64,000 bases of DNA. Origin: an endosymbiont of Lamellibrachia barhami (lineage in GTDB: Bacteria > Pseudomonadota > Gammaproteobacteria > Chromatiales > Chromatiaceae). Positions 27,601 through 35,534 of this stretch are shown here, one piece after another. The number at the start of each line of letters is the position of its first letter. The stretch's first letter is position 1. The DNA lies in NCBI RefSeq assembly GCF_011947365.2, contig NZ_JAAVSH020000001.1:2992382-3056381 (forward strand), written 5' to 3'. A model generated the notes under the pieces. The model saw nothing but the letters and a program-made list of their open reading frames with translations. It searched no databases and was not told the origin of the DNA. The position numbers were made by a program, and so were the translations under genes.

Positions 27601-29013
27601 CTTGCTGAAGCGCATCCTACCGCCGTCGAAGATGTGCTCGGCCCGGAGCTCTTAATCGAACTAGACGAGATCGCCACCACCCATTCTCATTCTACTTCCT
27701 TGCAGAATATTAGTTATGCTGCCCCGCCCCTTGCTACCTTATTTTTTCCGAGACTCCGAGCCTGGTTCGATGAGAACGTACAACGCATTCGGGAGGGCGA
27801 GGATAACAATGGAGTGGCGGAGCGCCTCCGAAAGGTAGTCGACGTACTGTTGAAGTACGGGGACAATGAGACGCGTGAGCATATTCGCACGATGGCGGTG
27901 CAGCAGCTCGCTAGCGAACTTGATCCAGTCTTTGGGTATGTATGGCTTCCTATCCTGATGCGTTTGGATCCCGGCGCAGGGGCAGAACAACTCGAGCAGG
28001 GCTTGAGTGGTGTAGAACCCGAGCCACAAGGGCCGGGCGTGGTTTGGATTGCTCTACTGTTCGGAGATCGCCATAGCGGAGGGCTGATCGATCTCCGCAA
28101 ACCCGAATTTACTCCGGCCTTGCTGCTTCGGCTTGTGTGTCTTGCTTATCGCTATGTGCGGCCTTCGGAAGACATCATTCATGAGAGCACCTACTCTCCT
28201 GGCAACCGAGATCATGCCCAGCAAGGGCGCGATGCCCTACTAAGTGCCCTCTTGGACGCAAAGGGCCCCGAAGGTTGGGAGGCGAAAATCGAAATGGCCG
28301 ACAATCCGTTATTTGCGCATTTTCGCGATCGGGCCTTATTGCTTGCGCGCGAGAAGGCAGCCGAGGAATCCGATGGAGTGGCGCTCTCCGAGTCCGAGGT
28401 AATCGCTCTCGACCGCAACCGGGAAGCGCCCCCTGCCACCCGTGACGAGATGTTCGCGCTCCTGGTAGACCGCCTTGACGACCTAGACGATCTGTTGCTT
28501 CACGACGATTCACCGCGCGCTGCATGGGCTGGAATTTCCGACGAGAAAGTAATGCGCCGTGAAATCGCGCGCGAACTGCGCAATGCCGCTAACCACGCTT
28601 ACACCGTCGATCAGGAGAGCGTGACGGCCGACGAGAAGGAAACCGACATCAGGTTGCGTTCCGCTATTTCTGATCAACAGGCAGTGATAGAGCTGAAGCT
28701 AGGTGATGGACGCACGGGTCGTGACTTGCGTGATACCGTCAAGGAGCAACTCGTGACTAAATACATGGCACCGGACACATGCCGTTCCGGGTGTCTGTTG
28801 GTCGCCGTATCCAAAGATCGCACTTGGGAGCACCCAGATTCCAACAAGCGCCTTAATGTTGCCGGGCTCAAAGCAATGCTTCAGGCGGAGGCGTCGAATA
28901 TCGTTACCGAGATGGGATTGGCTCTGCTGCTCACCACTCGAGTACTTGATCTGCGGCCACGTCTTCCGACCGAGAAAGCGTCGGCGACGGTACAGAAGCG
29001 GGAGCTAGTTTAA
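24643..29013 (+). CDS. STAND/NACHT-like NTPase with C-terminal nuclease-like domain
   Basis: A 1456-residue cytoplasmic protein. The P-loop SEAGAGKT is at residues 56-63, the Walker B FLDSIDEL at 119-126 and a sensor-like IVITTRP at 153-159, as in NACHT/STAND ATPases. FHHRSVIEYLAAQRL near 369-383 is the usual STAND winged-helix end. About 900 residues of helical, HEAT/TPR-like sequence follow, the likely sensor or scaffold. Near 1335-1390 the order Asp (ETDIRLR), then IELKLGDG, then QLVTKYM matches a PD-(D/E)XK nuclease core. Defence STAND proteins usually carry the effector at the N-terminus, so a C-terminal nuclease is unusual. It stands alone between a second csrA and a broken ftsE, in an accessory region. 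A role in anti-phage defence is inference. Confidence 0.8.
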   Translation: MNLPDNLPTRIHRSFHELSDEAITANEQTSILTQMGWSGAFGWDVLLTSQRVLIVSEAGAGKTYECQSKQTALWKAGEAAFYLDLAELSRNNLHDLLLAEEEERFDAWLASQSDVATIFLDSIDELKLTLGSFEAALKRLNKAMMGQLGRVRIVITTRPIPVDYRLIQQLLPIPQKNEPTASDEAFADIVMNKQHDNEKDDKTTNAVPEWRNVALMPLSDDQIREMAALQGVTEADALIEDIRKRNAEDFARRLQDLIELCTDWRDHRRIRTHHEQVAHNITNKLKPRTDRAEKVQLTEEKALEGASRLALAALLTRKLTLRHSAEADKGGEPGTALDPAAILPNWSANERETLLERALFGFASYGRVRFHHRSVIEYLAAQRLVSKLDCGMTMKAVKRLLFAKTPQGIKVVKPSMRPVAAWLAFSQPTIFCEVRNREPNVLLDYADPESLTPPQRIDALRTYVEHYGQGTWRGMHVPRVQVHRFASNELAPEVLRLWKSGIENPEVRELLLELVAAVPMRDGADIAYSVVMQGDADSGERIDALEALIKLNDSRLEAVTLSMETDPDIWSNRLLKASIQKLFPTHIPVERLCHILSQVTESPHNAHDLNWFWTHSIAEGDMTHSYLEEFCAGLTNLVTESAEWNKERHHIVTPRQHLVAPLAAVCLRQLKEGGPSGVVVNSSVMALRFARDEYSHNEPASDLRKTLSQLPAPAREAAFWADDAFNQSLHSQEDPWNRLYEVGYRGAIRLNASQDASWILANLSDQKRPIAERAMMLETAVRQVWDGQGEWRDYVLTLKDRVADCPTLAARIDDHLNPAPVNRELARMEAQHQKRSKQAKRRQAKDHASWILFWRDVANNPETAFSPDRAGNTAWNLWQAMERSGLESRASGWNRRFIEQHFSKEIADRLRSAMTSIWRDDRPTLRSERPEGEKGTFLIRWQLGLAAIAAEAEDPSWARKLPVDEAKLAARYAPIELNGFPSWLESLAEAHPTAVEDVLGPELLIELDEIATTHSHSTSLQNISYAAPPLATLFFPRLRAWFDENVQRIREGEDNNGVAERLRKVVDVLLKYGDNETREHIRTMAVQQLASELDPVFGYVWLPILMRLDPGAGAEQLEQGLSGVEPEPQGPGVVWIALLFGDRHSGGLIDLRKPEFTPALLLRLVCLAYRYVRPSEDIIHESTYSPGNRDHAQQGRDALLSALLDAKGPEGWEAKIEMADNPLFAHFRDRALLLAREKAAEESDGVALSESEVIALDRNREAPPATRDEMFALLVDRLDDLDDLLLHDDSPRAAWAGISDEKVMRREIARELRNAANHAYTVDQESVTADEKETDIRLRSAISDQQAVIELKLGDGRTGRDLRDTVKEQLVTKYMAPDTCRSGCLLVAVSKDRTWEHPDSNKRLNVAGLKAMLQAEASNIVTEMGLALLLTTRVLDLRPRLPTEKASATVQKRELV

Positions 29014-29489
29014 AGCTGACCCAGGCGGACCAGCAATGCTGCTATGTTGCGGAGCGACTCCATCTCAAATCGACCATGTCAGTACACAGTAATTGCCATC
29101 CAGGATCACGGAATCACTATTCCAGACGGTTTGGCTTGCGCTTGAAAAGGTCAATACACTGACCCACTATAGGGTTTCGGGCAGATCACCGGGCAAGTGA
29201 GCACGCTGTTATTTTGGAACCGCGTACTCTTGCGCGAGTCCAGCTCCACTTTTCCCAGCGTAAGATGAATCATTGAATCCATGAGTCGGCAATACATGCT
29301 TGGACCCGACTCAGTCATAGAGCGCATCGTTAATCCACTTAATCATCGTCCATCACCTGAATGTTATTTTTTGCGCCACCAGCCAAAACCACGCTGCTTG
29401 AAAATGTGGAGAAATTTTCATTGCTCGACACTGAAAGAGCTACGCAAAGCTCGCATAATCATAAAAGGACTTTCAGCTCCCACACCACC
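29014..29489. other. Gene-free stretch at the island/core junction
   Basis: No supported gene on either strand. The plus-strand frames that start at 29281 and 29361 run across the ftsE remnant antisense and have no recognisable domain. This is the likely joint where accessory DNA replaced the rest of ftsE and, presumably, ftsX. Confidence 0.5.
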
Positions 29490-29980
29490 CAGCCTGCTGC
29501 TGGAGATCAACGACGAACTGGCTTCACCGCGCGGGCGATGCCGACTCCGCTGCTGTTCTCCGCCGGAGAGGGTGATTGGCGCTGCCTTCTCTTTGTTCAG
29601 CAGCCCGACCTTATCCAGTGCGGTGCACGCGGCGGGAAAGATCTCCTTGTATCCCATGCCCGGAGACCACCAACGGCAGCACCACGTTATCGAAGATTCT
29701 GGTGCGGTCACAGCAGCCGGTGGTCCTGAAGATCTATCCCACCTCGCGCCGGTGGTAGGGAATCTGGCTGTTCTTCAGGCGGGTGAGGCTGCGGTCGTTG
29801 ACGTGCACCTGGCTCGCTGGAGCGTTCCAGCAGGCCAATCAGTTTAAGCAGGGTACTCTTGCCTGCGCCTGAGTGGCCCGTGAGGAAGACCATCTCTCCC
29901 GCTTCGATACGAAAACTGACGCCGGCCAGGCCGGTATGTCCGCCGGGGTAGCGCTTGCTGACGTTATCGAAGTGAATCAT
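29490..29980 (-). pseudogene. ftsE: Cell-division ATPase FtsE, shattered remnant
   Basis: From the ATG at 29980, 5 bp after the ftsY stop in transcription order, the first frame reads FtsE up to GHSGAGKSTLLKLIGLLERS (Walker A intact). The homology then jumps frames: VNDRSLTRLKNSQIPYHRRE in another, DNVVLPLVVSG after another shift, and GMGYKEIFPAACTALDKVGL to ITLSGGEQQR (the signature) in a third. Soon after it is lost near 29490, so Walker B is absent. At least three indels and a 3' truncation make it non-functional. FtsE normally pairs with FtsX to activate septal hydrolases; ftsX is not found downstream. Confidence 0.85.
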
Positions 29981-29985
29981 CAGAT

Positions 29986-30975
29986 CTATTGCTCGAACAG
30001 GGCGTCCACAAACTCTTCGGCATCGAACTCCTGCAGGTCTTCGATGGCCTCGCCGACGCCGATAAACCGGATCGGTACTTTCACCTTGTCGGCGATGGCG
30101 AAGATCACGCCGCCTTTTGCAGTGCCGTCCAGTTTGGTGATGACGATGCCGCTCAGTCCAACCGTCTTGTTGAACTGCACCGCCTGGTTGACCGCATTCT
30201 GTCCGGTACCCGCATCGACCACCAGCAGCACCTCGTGGGGCGAGGAGGGGTCTATCTTCTTCATTACCCGGGCGATCTTTGCCAGTTCGTCCATCAGATT
30301 GGCCTTGGTGTGGAGACGGCCGGCGGTGTCGGCAATCAGTACATCGACCTTTCTGGCTGTGGCGGCTTTAAGGGCGTCGAAGATGACAGACGCGGAGTCG
30401 GCGCCGGTGTGCTGGGCGATCACCGGTACCTCGTTGCGTTCGCCCCATGCCTGCAATTGCTCCACGGCTGCGGCGCGAAAGGTATCGCCTGCGGCAAGCA
30501 TCACGCTCTCGCCATCCATCTGGAGCTTGCGCGCCAGCTTGCCGATGGTGGTGGTCTTGCCGGCGCCGTTGATGCCGACCATCAGCACCACCAGGGGTTT
30601 GTCCTGTTCAGCTTTTGCCTGCGGGGCCTCGTTGGCTTGCAGAATGTCGAGCAGCTGCGCCTTGAGAAGACGGCTCAGCGCCTCTGGGTCGGCAAGTTCT
30701 TTGCGTTTTACCCGCCCGGTCAGATCGTCGATGATGCGGCTGGTGGCATCGACGCCCACATCGGCGGTGAGCAGCAGGGTCTCCAGGTCCTCCAGCAGTT
30801 CATCATCGATGGTCTTGCGGCCCAGTACCAGGTCGGCCAGGCCGTCACTGAGGTTGTGGCGGGTGCGCGCAAGACGCTCTTTGAGACGGGAGAAGAGACC
30901 CTGTTTCTCTTGTGGTGACGGTTCGGGTATTGCCGCCTGCTCCGTTTTTTTCTTCTTTCCAAATCCGAACATGTA
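29986..30975 (-). CDS. ftsY: Signal recognition particle receptor FtsY
   Basis: A 329-residue SRP GTPase from the ATG at 30975 (MFGFGKKKK). It has a short, charged A-region of about 40 residues, an N domain (LSDGLADLVLGRKTIDDELL) and a G domain with GINGAGKTTTIGKLA, DTFRAAAVEQL, DTAGRLHTK and TKLDGTAKGG. The end is IGVGEAIEDLQEFDAEEFVDALF. It receives ribosome-SRP complexes at the inner membrane. The acidic A domain is shorter than in E. coli, as in many other bacteria. It is upstream of the broken ftsE and divergent from the M16 genes. Confidence 0.96.
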   Translation of the reverse strand, partial: YMFGFGKKKKTEQAAIPEPSPQEKQGLFSRLKERLARTRHNLSDGLADLVLGRKTIDDELLEDLETLLLTADVGVDATSRIIDDLTGRVKRKELADPEALSRLLKAQLLDILQANEAPQAKAEQDKPLVVLMVGINGAGKTTTIGKLARKLQMDGESVMLAAGDTFRAAAVEQLQAWGERNEVPVIAQHTGADSASVIFDALKAATARKVDVLIADTAGRLHTKANLMDELAKIARVMKKIDPSSPHEVLLVVDAGTGQNAVNQAVQFNKTVGLSGIVITKLDGTAKGGVIFAIADKVKVPIRFIGVGEAIEDLQEFDAEEFVDALFEQ

Positions 30976-31226
30976 GAGGTTTTCCTGCTTGGTGTGAGGA
31001 ACTCTATCGGTTCTCTGCACTCATAATTTTCTGTTTGGACAATCCCGGCAAGCTTTGGAACAATGCTGTCAGGATATTAGTCAACAAATACAAATGAAGT
31101 GCTGAACGGCTCCATGAGAGTTATTCGTCACTTTTTAAACGGACATTCTTACAAGCCGACAACTGCATGTAAAACGGATTTACCCTGTTTTGATCTGCTT
31201 TGGTGGCTGACACAGAGGTTTTTTTG

Positions 31227-32591
31227 ATGAATCGACTGCTATTTGCGGTGGCCCTGACACTCTTCGTGAGTGCGTTCGCGGTACAGGCCCAGGTCCATGA
31301 GCACCAGCTGAAAAATGGTCTCAAGGTGATCGTAAAAGAGGACCATCGGGCGCCGATTGTGGTCTCCCAGGTTTGGTACAAGGTAGGTTCCAGCTACGAA
31401 CATGGTGGCATAACGGGTGTCTCCCATGTGCTGGAACATATGATGTTCAAAGGGACTGAGAAGCACCCGCCGGGAGAGTTTTCCCGAATCATTGCCGCCA
31501 ACGGCGGCAGCGAGAATGCCTTCACTGGCCGTGACTACACCGCCTATTTTCAGACCCTGTCGAAGGACCGGCTGCATGTCTCCTTTGAGTTGGAGGCGGA
31601 CCGCATGCGCAATCTGACCCTACCGGCAGAAGAGTTTGCCAAAGAGGTTGAGGTGGTGAAGGAGGAGCGCCGCATGCGCACCGAGGACAAACCGCAGTCC
31701 CTCACCTATGAGCAGTTCAATGCGGGCGCCTATGAAGCCTCCCCCTACCGCATCCCTGTTATCGGCTGGATGTCGGATCTGGATGCGATGCAGGTGGAGG
31801 ATCTGCGGGTCTGGTATCGCAAATGGTATGCCCCGAACAACGCCACTCTGGTGGTAGTGGGTGATGTTGAACCCAAGGCGGTATTCGCCTTGGCGGAAAA
31901 GCATTTTGGTCCATTGAAGGCGGAAAAGGTCGATCAGCCCAAACCCCGTGCCGAGCCGAAACAGCGCGGCATCAAACGTTTCGTGGTCAAGGCGCCGGCG
32001 CGGCAGCCCTACGTTCTGCTGGGCTTCAAAACGCCAGTGATCGGCAAGGCGGATGAGGCGTGGGAACCCTATGCGCTGGAGATGCTCTCCTATGTGCTGG
32101 ACGGTGGCAGCAGCGCCCGGCTGACACGCAACATGATCCGGGGCAGCAAGAATGCTGCTGCGGTGGATGCGGACTACAGTGCCTTCTCCCGTCTGCCCGG
32201 TATGTTGATGCTGGATGCCACGCCGGTGCCGGGCAAGGATATCGCTAAAATCGAGGCGGAACTTCTGGCTGAGGTGGAGCGGTTCAAGACGGAACTGGTC
32301 AGTCAGGATGAGCTGGCCCGGGTGCGCAATCAGATTGTTGCGGCCAAGGTATTCGAGAAGGATTCGGTCTTCTATCAGGCGATGCTGATCGGCCGTCTGG
32401 AGACGGTGGGGCTCGACTGGCGGCTGGCGGATGAGTATGTGGATCATCTCAAGGCGGTCACTGCCGAGCAGGTCCAGCAGGTGGCCCGGAAGTATCTGAT
32501 TGAAGACAATTTGAGTGTGGCGAAACTCGATCCCCAGCCGATGGATGGGGCGAAACAGCGTCGCGCTGCTGGAGGTCGACATGGAAAGTAA
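31227..32591 (+). CDS. M16 family zinc peptidase
   Basis: A 454-residue secreted or periplasmic pitrilysin-family protein from the ATG at 31227. Residues 1-20 form a signal peptide ending AVQAQ. The inverted zinc motif HVLEH is at residues 67-71, and the distal glutamate lies in the EVEVVKEERRMR helix about 75 residues later. The conserved NAFTGRDYTAYF and R/Y substrate region are present. It is followed, with an 11-bp overlap, by a second M16 protein lacking the motif. Such active/inactive pairs are common and act as heterodimers on small peptides or protein fragments. Confidence 0.93.
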   Translation: MNRLLFAVALTLFVSAFAVQAQVHEHQLKNGLKVIVKEDHRAPIVVSQVWYKVGSSYEHGGITGVSHVLEHMMFKGTEKHPPGEFSRIIAANGGSENAFTGRDYTAYFQTLSKDRLHVSFELEADRMRNLTLPAEEFAKEVEVVKEERRMRTEDKPQSLTYEQFNAGAYEASPYRIPVIGWMSDLDAMQVEDLRVWYRKWYAPNNATLVVVGDVEPKAVFALAEKHFGPLKAEKVDQPKPRAEPKQRGIKRFVVKAPARQPYVLLGFKTPVIGKADEAWEPYALEMLSYVLDGGSSARLTRNMIRGSKNAAAVDADYSAFSRLPGMLMLDATPVPGKDIAKIEAELLAEVERFKTELVSQDELARVRNQIVAAKVFEKDSVFYQAMLIGRLETVGLDWRLADEYVDHLKAVTAEQVQQVARKYLIEDNLSVAKLDPQPMDGAKQRRAAGGRHGK

Positions 32592-33903
32592 GTTTTTTTC
32601 GAAACTCATGCTGCTGGCACTGGGTTGGCTGCTCTCCGGCAGTCTGCTGGCAGGGCCGGTCATACAGACCTGGCAGACCGCAAACGGCGCCAAGGTGCTC
32701 TACGTTCCTGCCCCCGAGATACCGATGGTCGATGTGCGGGTTGTGTTCGATGCGGGTAGCGCCCGTGACGGGGGCAGTCTGGGTGTGACCTCTCTGACCA
32801 ATACTCTGCTCACCGAAGGGGCGGGTGATTGGAGTGCAAATGAGATCTCCGAACGCTTGGAGAATGTAGGTTCCAGTCTGAGTACGGGTTCCCTGCGCGA
32901 TATGGCCTGGGCATCGGTGCGCAGCCTCACCGAACAGAATGCATTGAATACCACACTGGATACCCTGGCGGCGGTGCTGGCTCAACCACGGTTCAACACG
33001 GAAGATCTGGAGCGGGAACGACAGGCAACCCTCGCCAGTCTGCTGCAGGATGAACAGTCGCCGGGCACTACCGGCAAGAAGCGGCTCTATCACCTGGTTT
33101 ATGGCGACCACCCCTATGCGCCCGATTCGGAAGGCACCACCGCATCGGTGAAGGCGCTGACCCGCAAGGAGATTGTGGCCACCTACAAACGGCTCTATGT
33201 GGCGCGTAATGCACTGGTCGCCATTGTGGGGGCGGTGGATCGCGGGCAGGCGGAAGCGATGGCGGAACGGGTGGTCGGTGGATTGAAGCCGGGTGAACAT
33301 TCGCCGAAGCTGCCGCCGGTCCCGGCACTGAAGGAAGCGGTGATGGAAACTATCGAGTTTCCCTCCACCCAATCCCATATCTACGTGGGCCAGCCGGGTA
33401 TCCGGCGGGGTGACCCGGACTACTTTCCCCTCTATGTCGGCAACCACATCCTGGGTGGCAGCGGTCTGGTCTCACTGTTGAGTGAAGAGGTGCGGGAGAA
33501 GCGGGGACTCGCCTACAGTGTCTACAGCTATTTTCTGCTGATGCGCCAGCCTGGCCTGTTTCAACTGGGGTTGCAGACCAAGAACTCGCAAGCGCAGCAG
33601 GCATTGCAGATATTGACCGATACCCTGCTGCAGTTTGTCGAGGATGGGCCGACGAAATCGCAGTTGACCGCAGCCAAGCAGAACATCACCGGAGGATTTC
33701 CTCTGCGCATTTCATCCAACAGCAAGATCGTGGAATACCTGGCGGTGATCGGTTTCTACAACCTGCCTCTGGACTATCTCGACGCCTTTACCGGGAAAAT
33801 CGAGGCGGTGACTGCGGACCAGATTCGCAGTGCGTTCCGTCGGCGGGTGCATCCGGATCGGATGGTGACGGTGAGGGTAGGGAAGGTGACAGATGACAGA
33901 TGA
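32581..33903 (+). CDS. M16 family protein, inactive partner subunit
   Basis: A 440-residue protein from the ATG at 32581, which overlaps the first M16 gene by 11 bp. It has a signal peptide (LMLLALGWLLSGSLLAG). The fold matches M16 peptidases (WQTANGAKVLYVPAPEIPMV near the start, EEVREKRGLAYSVYSY at the C-terminal half), but HxxEH is replaced by SLTNTL, so zinc cannot be bound. The late Arg/Tyr pair (RGLAYSVY) that contacts substrate in the active partner complex is kept. It is probably the non-catalytic half of a heterodimer with the upstream protein. Its last codons fall in a 7-bp tandem repeat. Confidence 0.92.
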   Translation: MESKFFSKLMLLALGWLLSGSLLAGPVIQTWQTANGAKVLYVPAPEIPMVDVRVVFDAGSARDGGSLGVTSLTNTLLTEGAGDWSANEISERLENVGSSLSTGSLRDMAWASVRSLTEQNALNTTLDTLAAVLAQPRFNTEDLERERQATLASLLQDEQSPGTTGKKRLYHLVYGDHPYAPDSEGTTASVKALTRKEIVATYKRLYVARNALVAIVGAVDRGQAEAMAERVVGGLKPGEHSPKLPPVPALKEAVMETIEFPSTQSHIYVGQPGIRRGDPDYFPLYVGNHILGGSGLVSLLSEEVREKRGLAYSVYSYFLLMRQPGLFQLGLQTKNSQAQQALQILTDTLLQFVEDGPTKSQLTAAKQNITGGFPLRISSNSKIVEYLAVIGFYNLPLDYLDAFTGKIEAVTADQIRSAFRRRVHPDRMVTVRVGKVTDDR

Positions 33904-33913
33904 CAGATGACAG
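33887..33913 (+). repeat. 7-bp tandem repeat at the end of the second M16 gene
   Basis: TGACAGA is repeated 3.9 times. The M16 stop codon (TGA, 33901-33903) lies inside it, so a change of copy number would alter the last few residues of the protein. Confidence 0.85.
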
Positions 33914-33920
33914 TGCGTAG

Positions 33921-34000
33921 GCCTGATCAAGCGTAGCGGATCGGGCATCGTTGAATTTCTGAACGAACGGGGTTGCCGGTTCCGCTACGCTTGAACCGGC
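33921..34000. repeat. REP-like hairpin pair
   Basis: Two 26-bp elements in opposite orientation at 33921-33946 and 33975-34000. Each is an 8-bp inverted repeat (GCCGGTTC/GAACCGGC or the variant GCCTGATC/GATCGGGC) around AAGCGTAGCG or its complement. The same family recurs at 45994-46074 (pair) and 58002-58027 (single). All lie between genes in the 3' part, like REP/BIME elements. Confidence 0.8.
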
Positions 34001-34013
34001 CTACACTAAATCG

Positions 34014-34589
34014 ATGCCAAAAAGATCCTTCAACCAGGTGCGTATTATCGGCGGTGTACATCGCGGCCGAAAACTCGATTTCCCTGACCTGCCTGGCCTG
34101 CGGCCTACCGGCGACCGGGTTCGTGAAACCCTCTTCAACTGGCTGCAGCCGCTGATTCCCGGGGCACGCTGCCTGGATCTTTTTGCAGGCAGTGGCGCAC
34201 TGGGGCTGGAGGCGGCTTCACGGGGTGCCCGGGAGGTGGTGATGCTGGACTCTGCTGTCGCCGTTACGCGGCAACTTGAGGTCAATCGTTCTCTGCTGCA
34301 GTTGGACCGGCTTGAGATCTTCCGCGCCAATGCCCTTACATGGTTGGTGGAGCAGCGACCATCCCAGCCCTTCGACCTGGTCTTTCTCGATCCCCCCTTT
34401 GCCGATAACCTGCTGGCGGAGAGTTGCCGCCTGTTGCAGTCGCATGGCTGGCTGGCAGACAGTGCCCGGATCTATCTGGAGGACGATGCCGGGCGAGGAC
34501 TTCCAGTGCTGCCGGAGGGGTGGGAGTTGCTCAAAGAGAAGAGAGCGGGGCAGGTCCGATATGGACTGGCACGCTTTTCACTTCCCTGA
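34014..34589 (+). CDS. rsmD: 16S rRNA (guanine966-N2)-methyltransferase
   Basis: A 191-residue SAM-dependent methyltransferase. RIIGGVHRGRKLDFP opens the protein, the SAM motif LDLFAGSGALGLEA follows, and the catalytic DPPF (VFLDPPF) is present. These are diagnostic of RsmD. It modifies G966 of 16S rRNA in the 30S subunit. It lies 14 bp after a REP element and upstream of coaD, the common rsmD-coaD order. Confidence 0.95.
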   Translation: MPKRSFNQVRIIGGVHRGRKLDFPDLPGLRPTGDRVRETLFNWLQPLIPGARCLDLFAGSGALGLEAASRGAREVVMLDSAVAVTRQLEVNRSLLQLDRLEIFRANALTWLVEQRPSQPFDLVFLDPPFADNLLAESCRLLQSHGWLADSARIYLEDDAGRGLPVLPEGWELLKEKRAGQVRYGLARFSLP

Positions 34590-34656
34590 GTCGCGCCAGG
34601 TGACAAATATCATTCCTTTCATGGGTTTCTGCTACTATCATCTTATTTCGAAATAA

Positions 34657-35145
<489 letters not shown>

Positions 35146-35213
35146 CACCGATTGATCGGGAAGATCGATAGTGTTTTTCAGAGGCGAACTCGCTAGAATC
35201 CATTTCATTTTAA

Positions 35214-35489
<276 letters not shown>

Positions 35490-35508
35490 ACCGCTGAACA
35501 GGCACTCG

Positions 35509-35534
35509 AAGGCTCCCTTGAGGAGCCTTTTTTT
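35509..35534 (+). terminator. Intrinsic terminator inside the start of the ggt gene
   Basis: AAGGCTCC and GGAGCCTT pair around CTTGA-like loop bases, followed by seven T. It fits as the ferredoxin terminator. Its right arm and T run also encode the first residues of the gamma-glutamyltransferase signal peptide (Arg-Ser-Leu-Phe-Phe). Confidence 0.75.

Noticed and set aside
29281..29847. Plus-strand open frame at the island/core junction
   Set aside because: Its right half is antisense to the ftsE remnant and its left half has no motif; it is not supported as a gene.
33887..33913. CRISPR-like array
   Set aside because: The units are 7 bp with no spacers; it is a simple tandem repeat. No CRISPR array or cas gene was found in the window.
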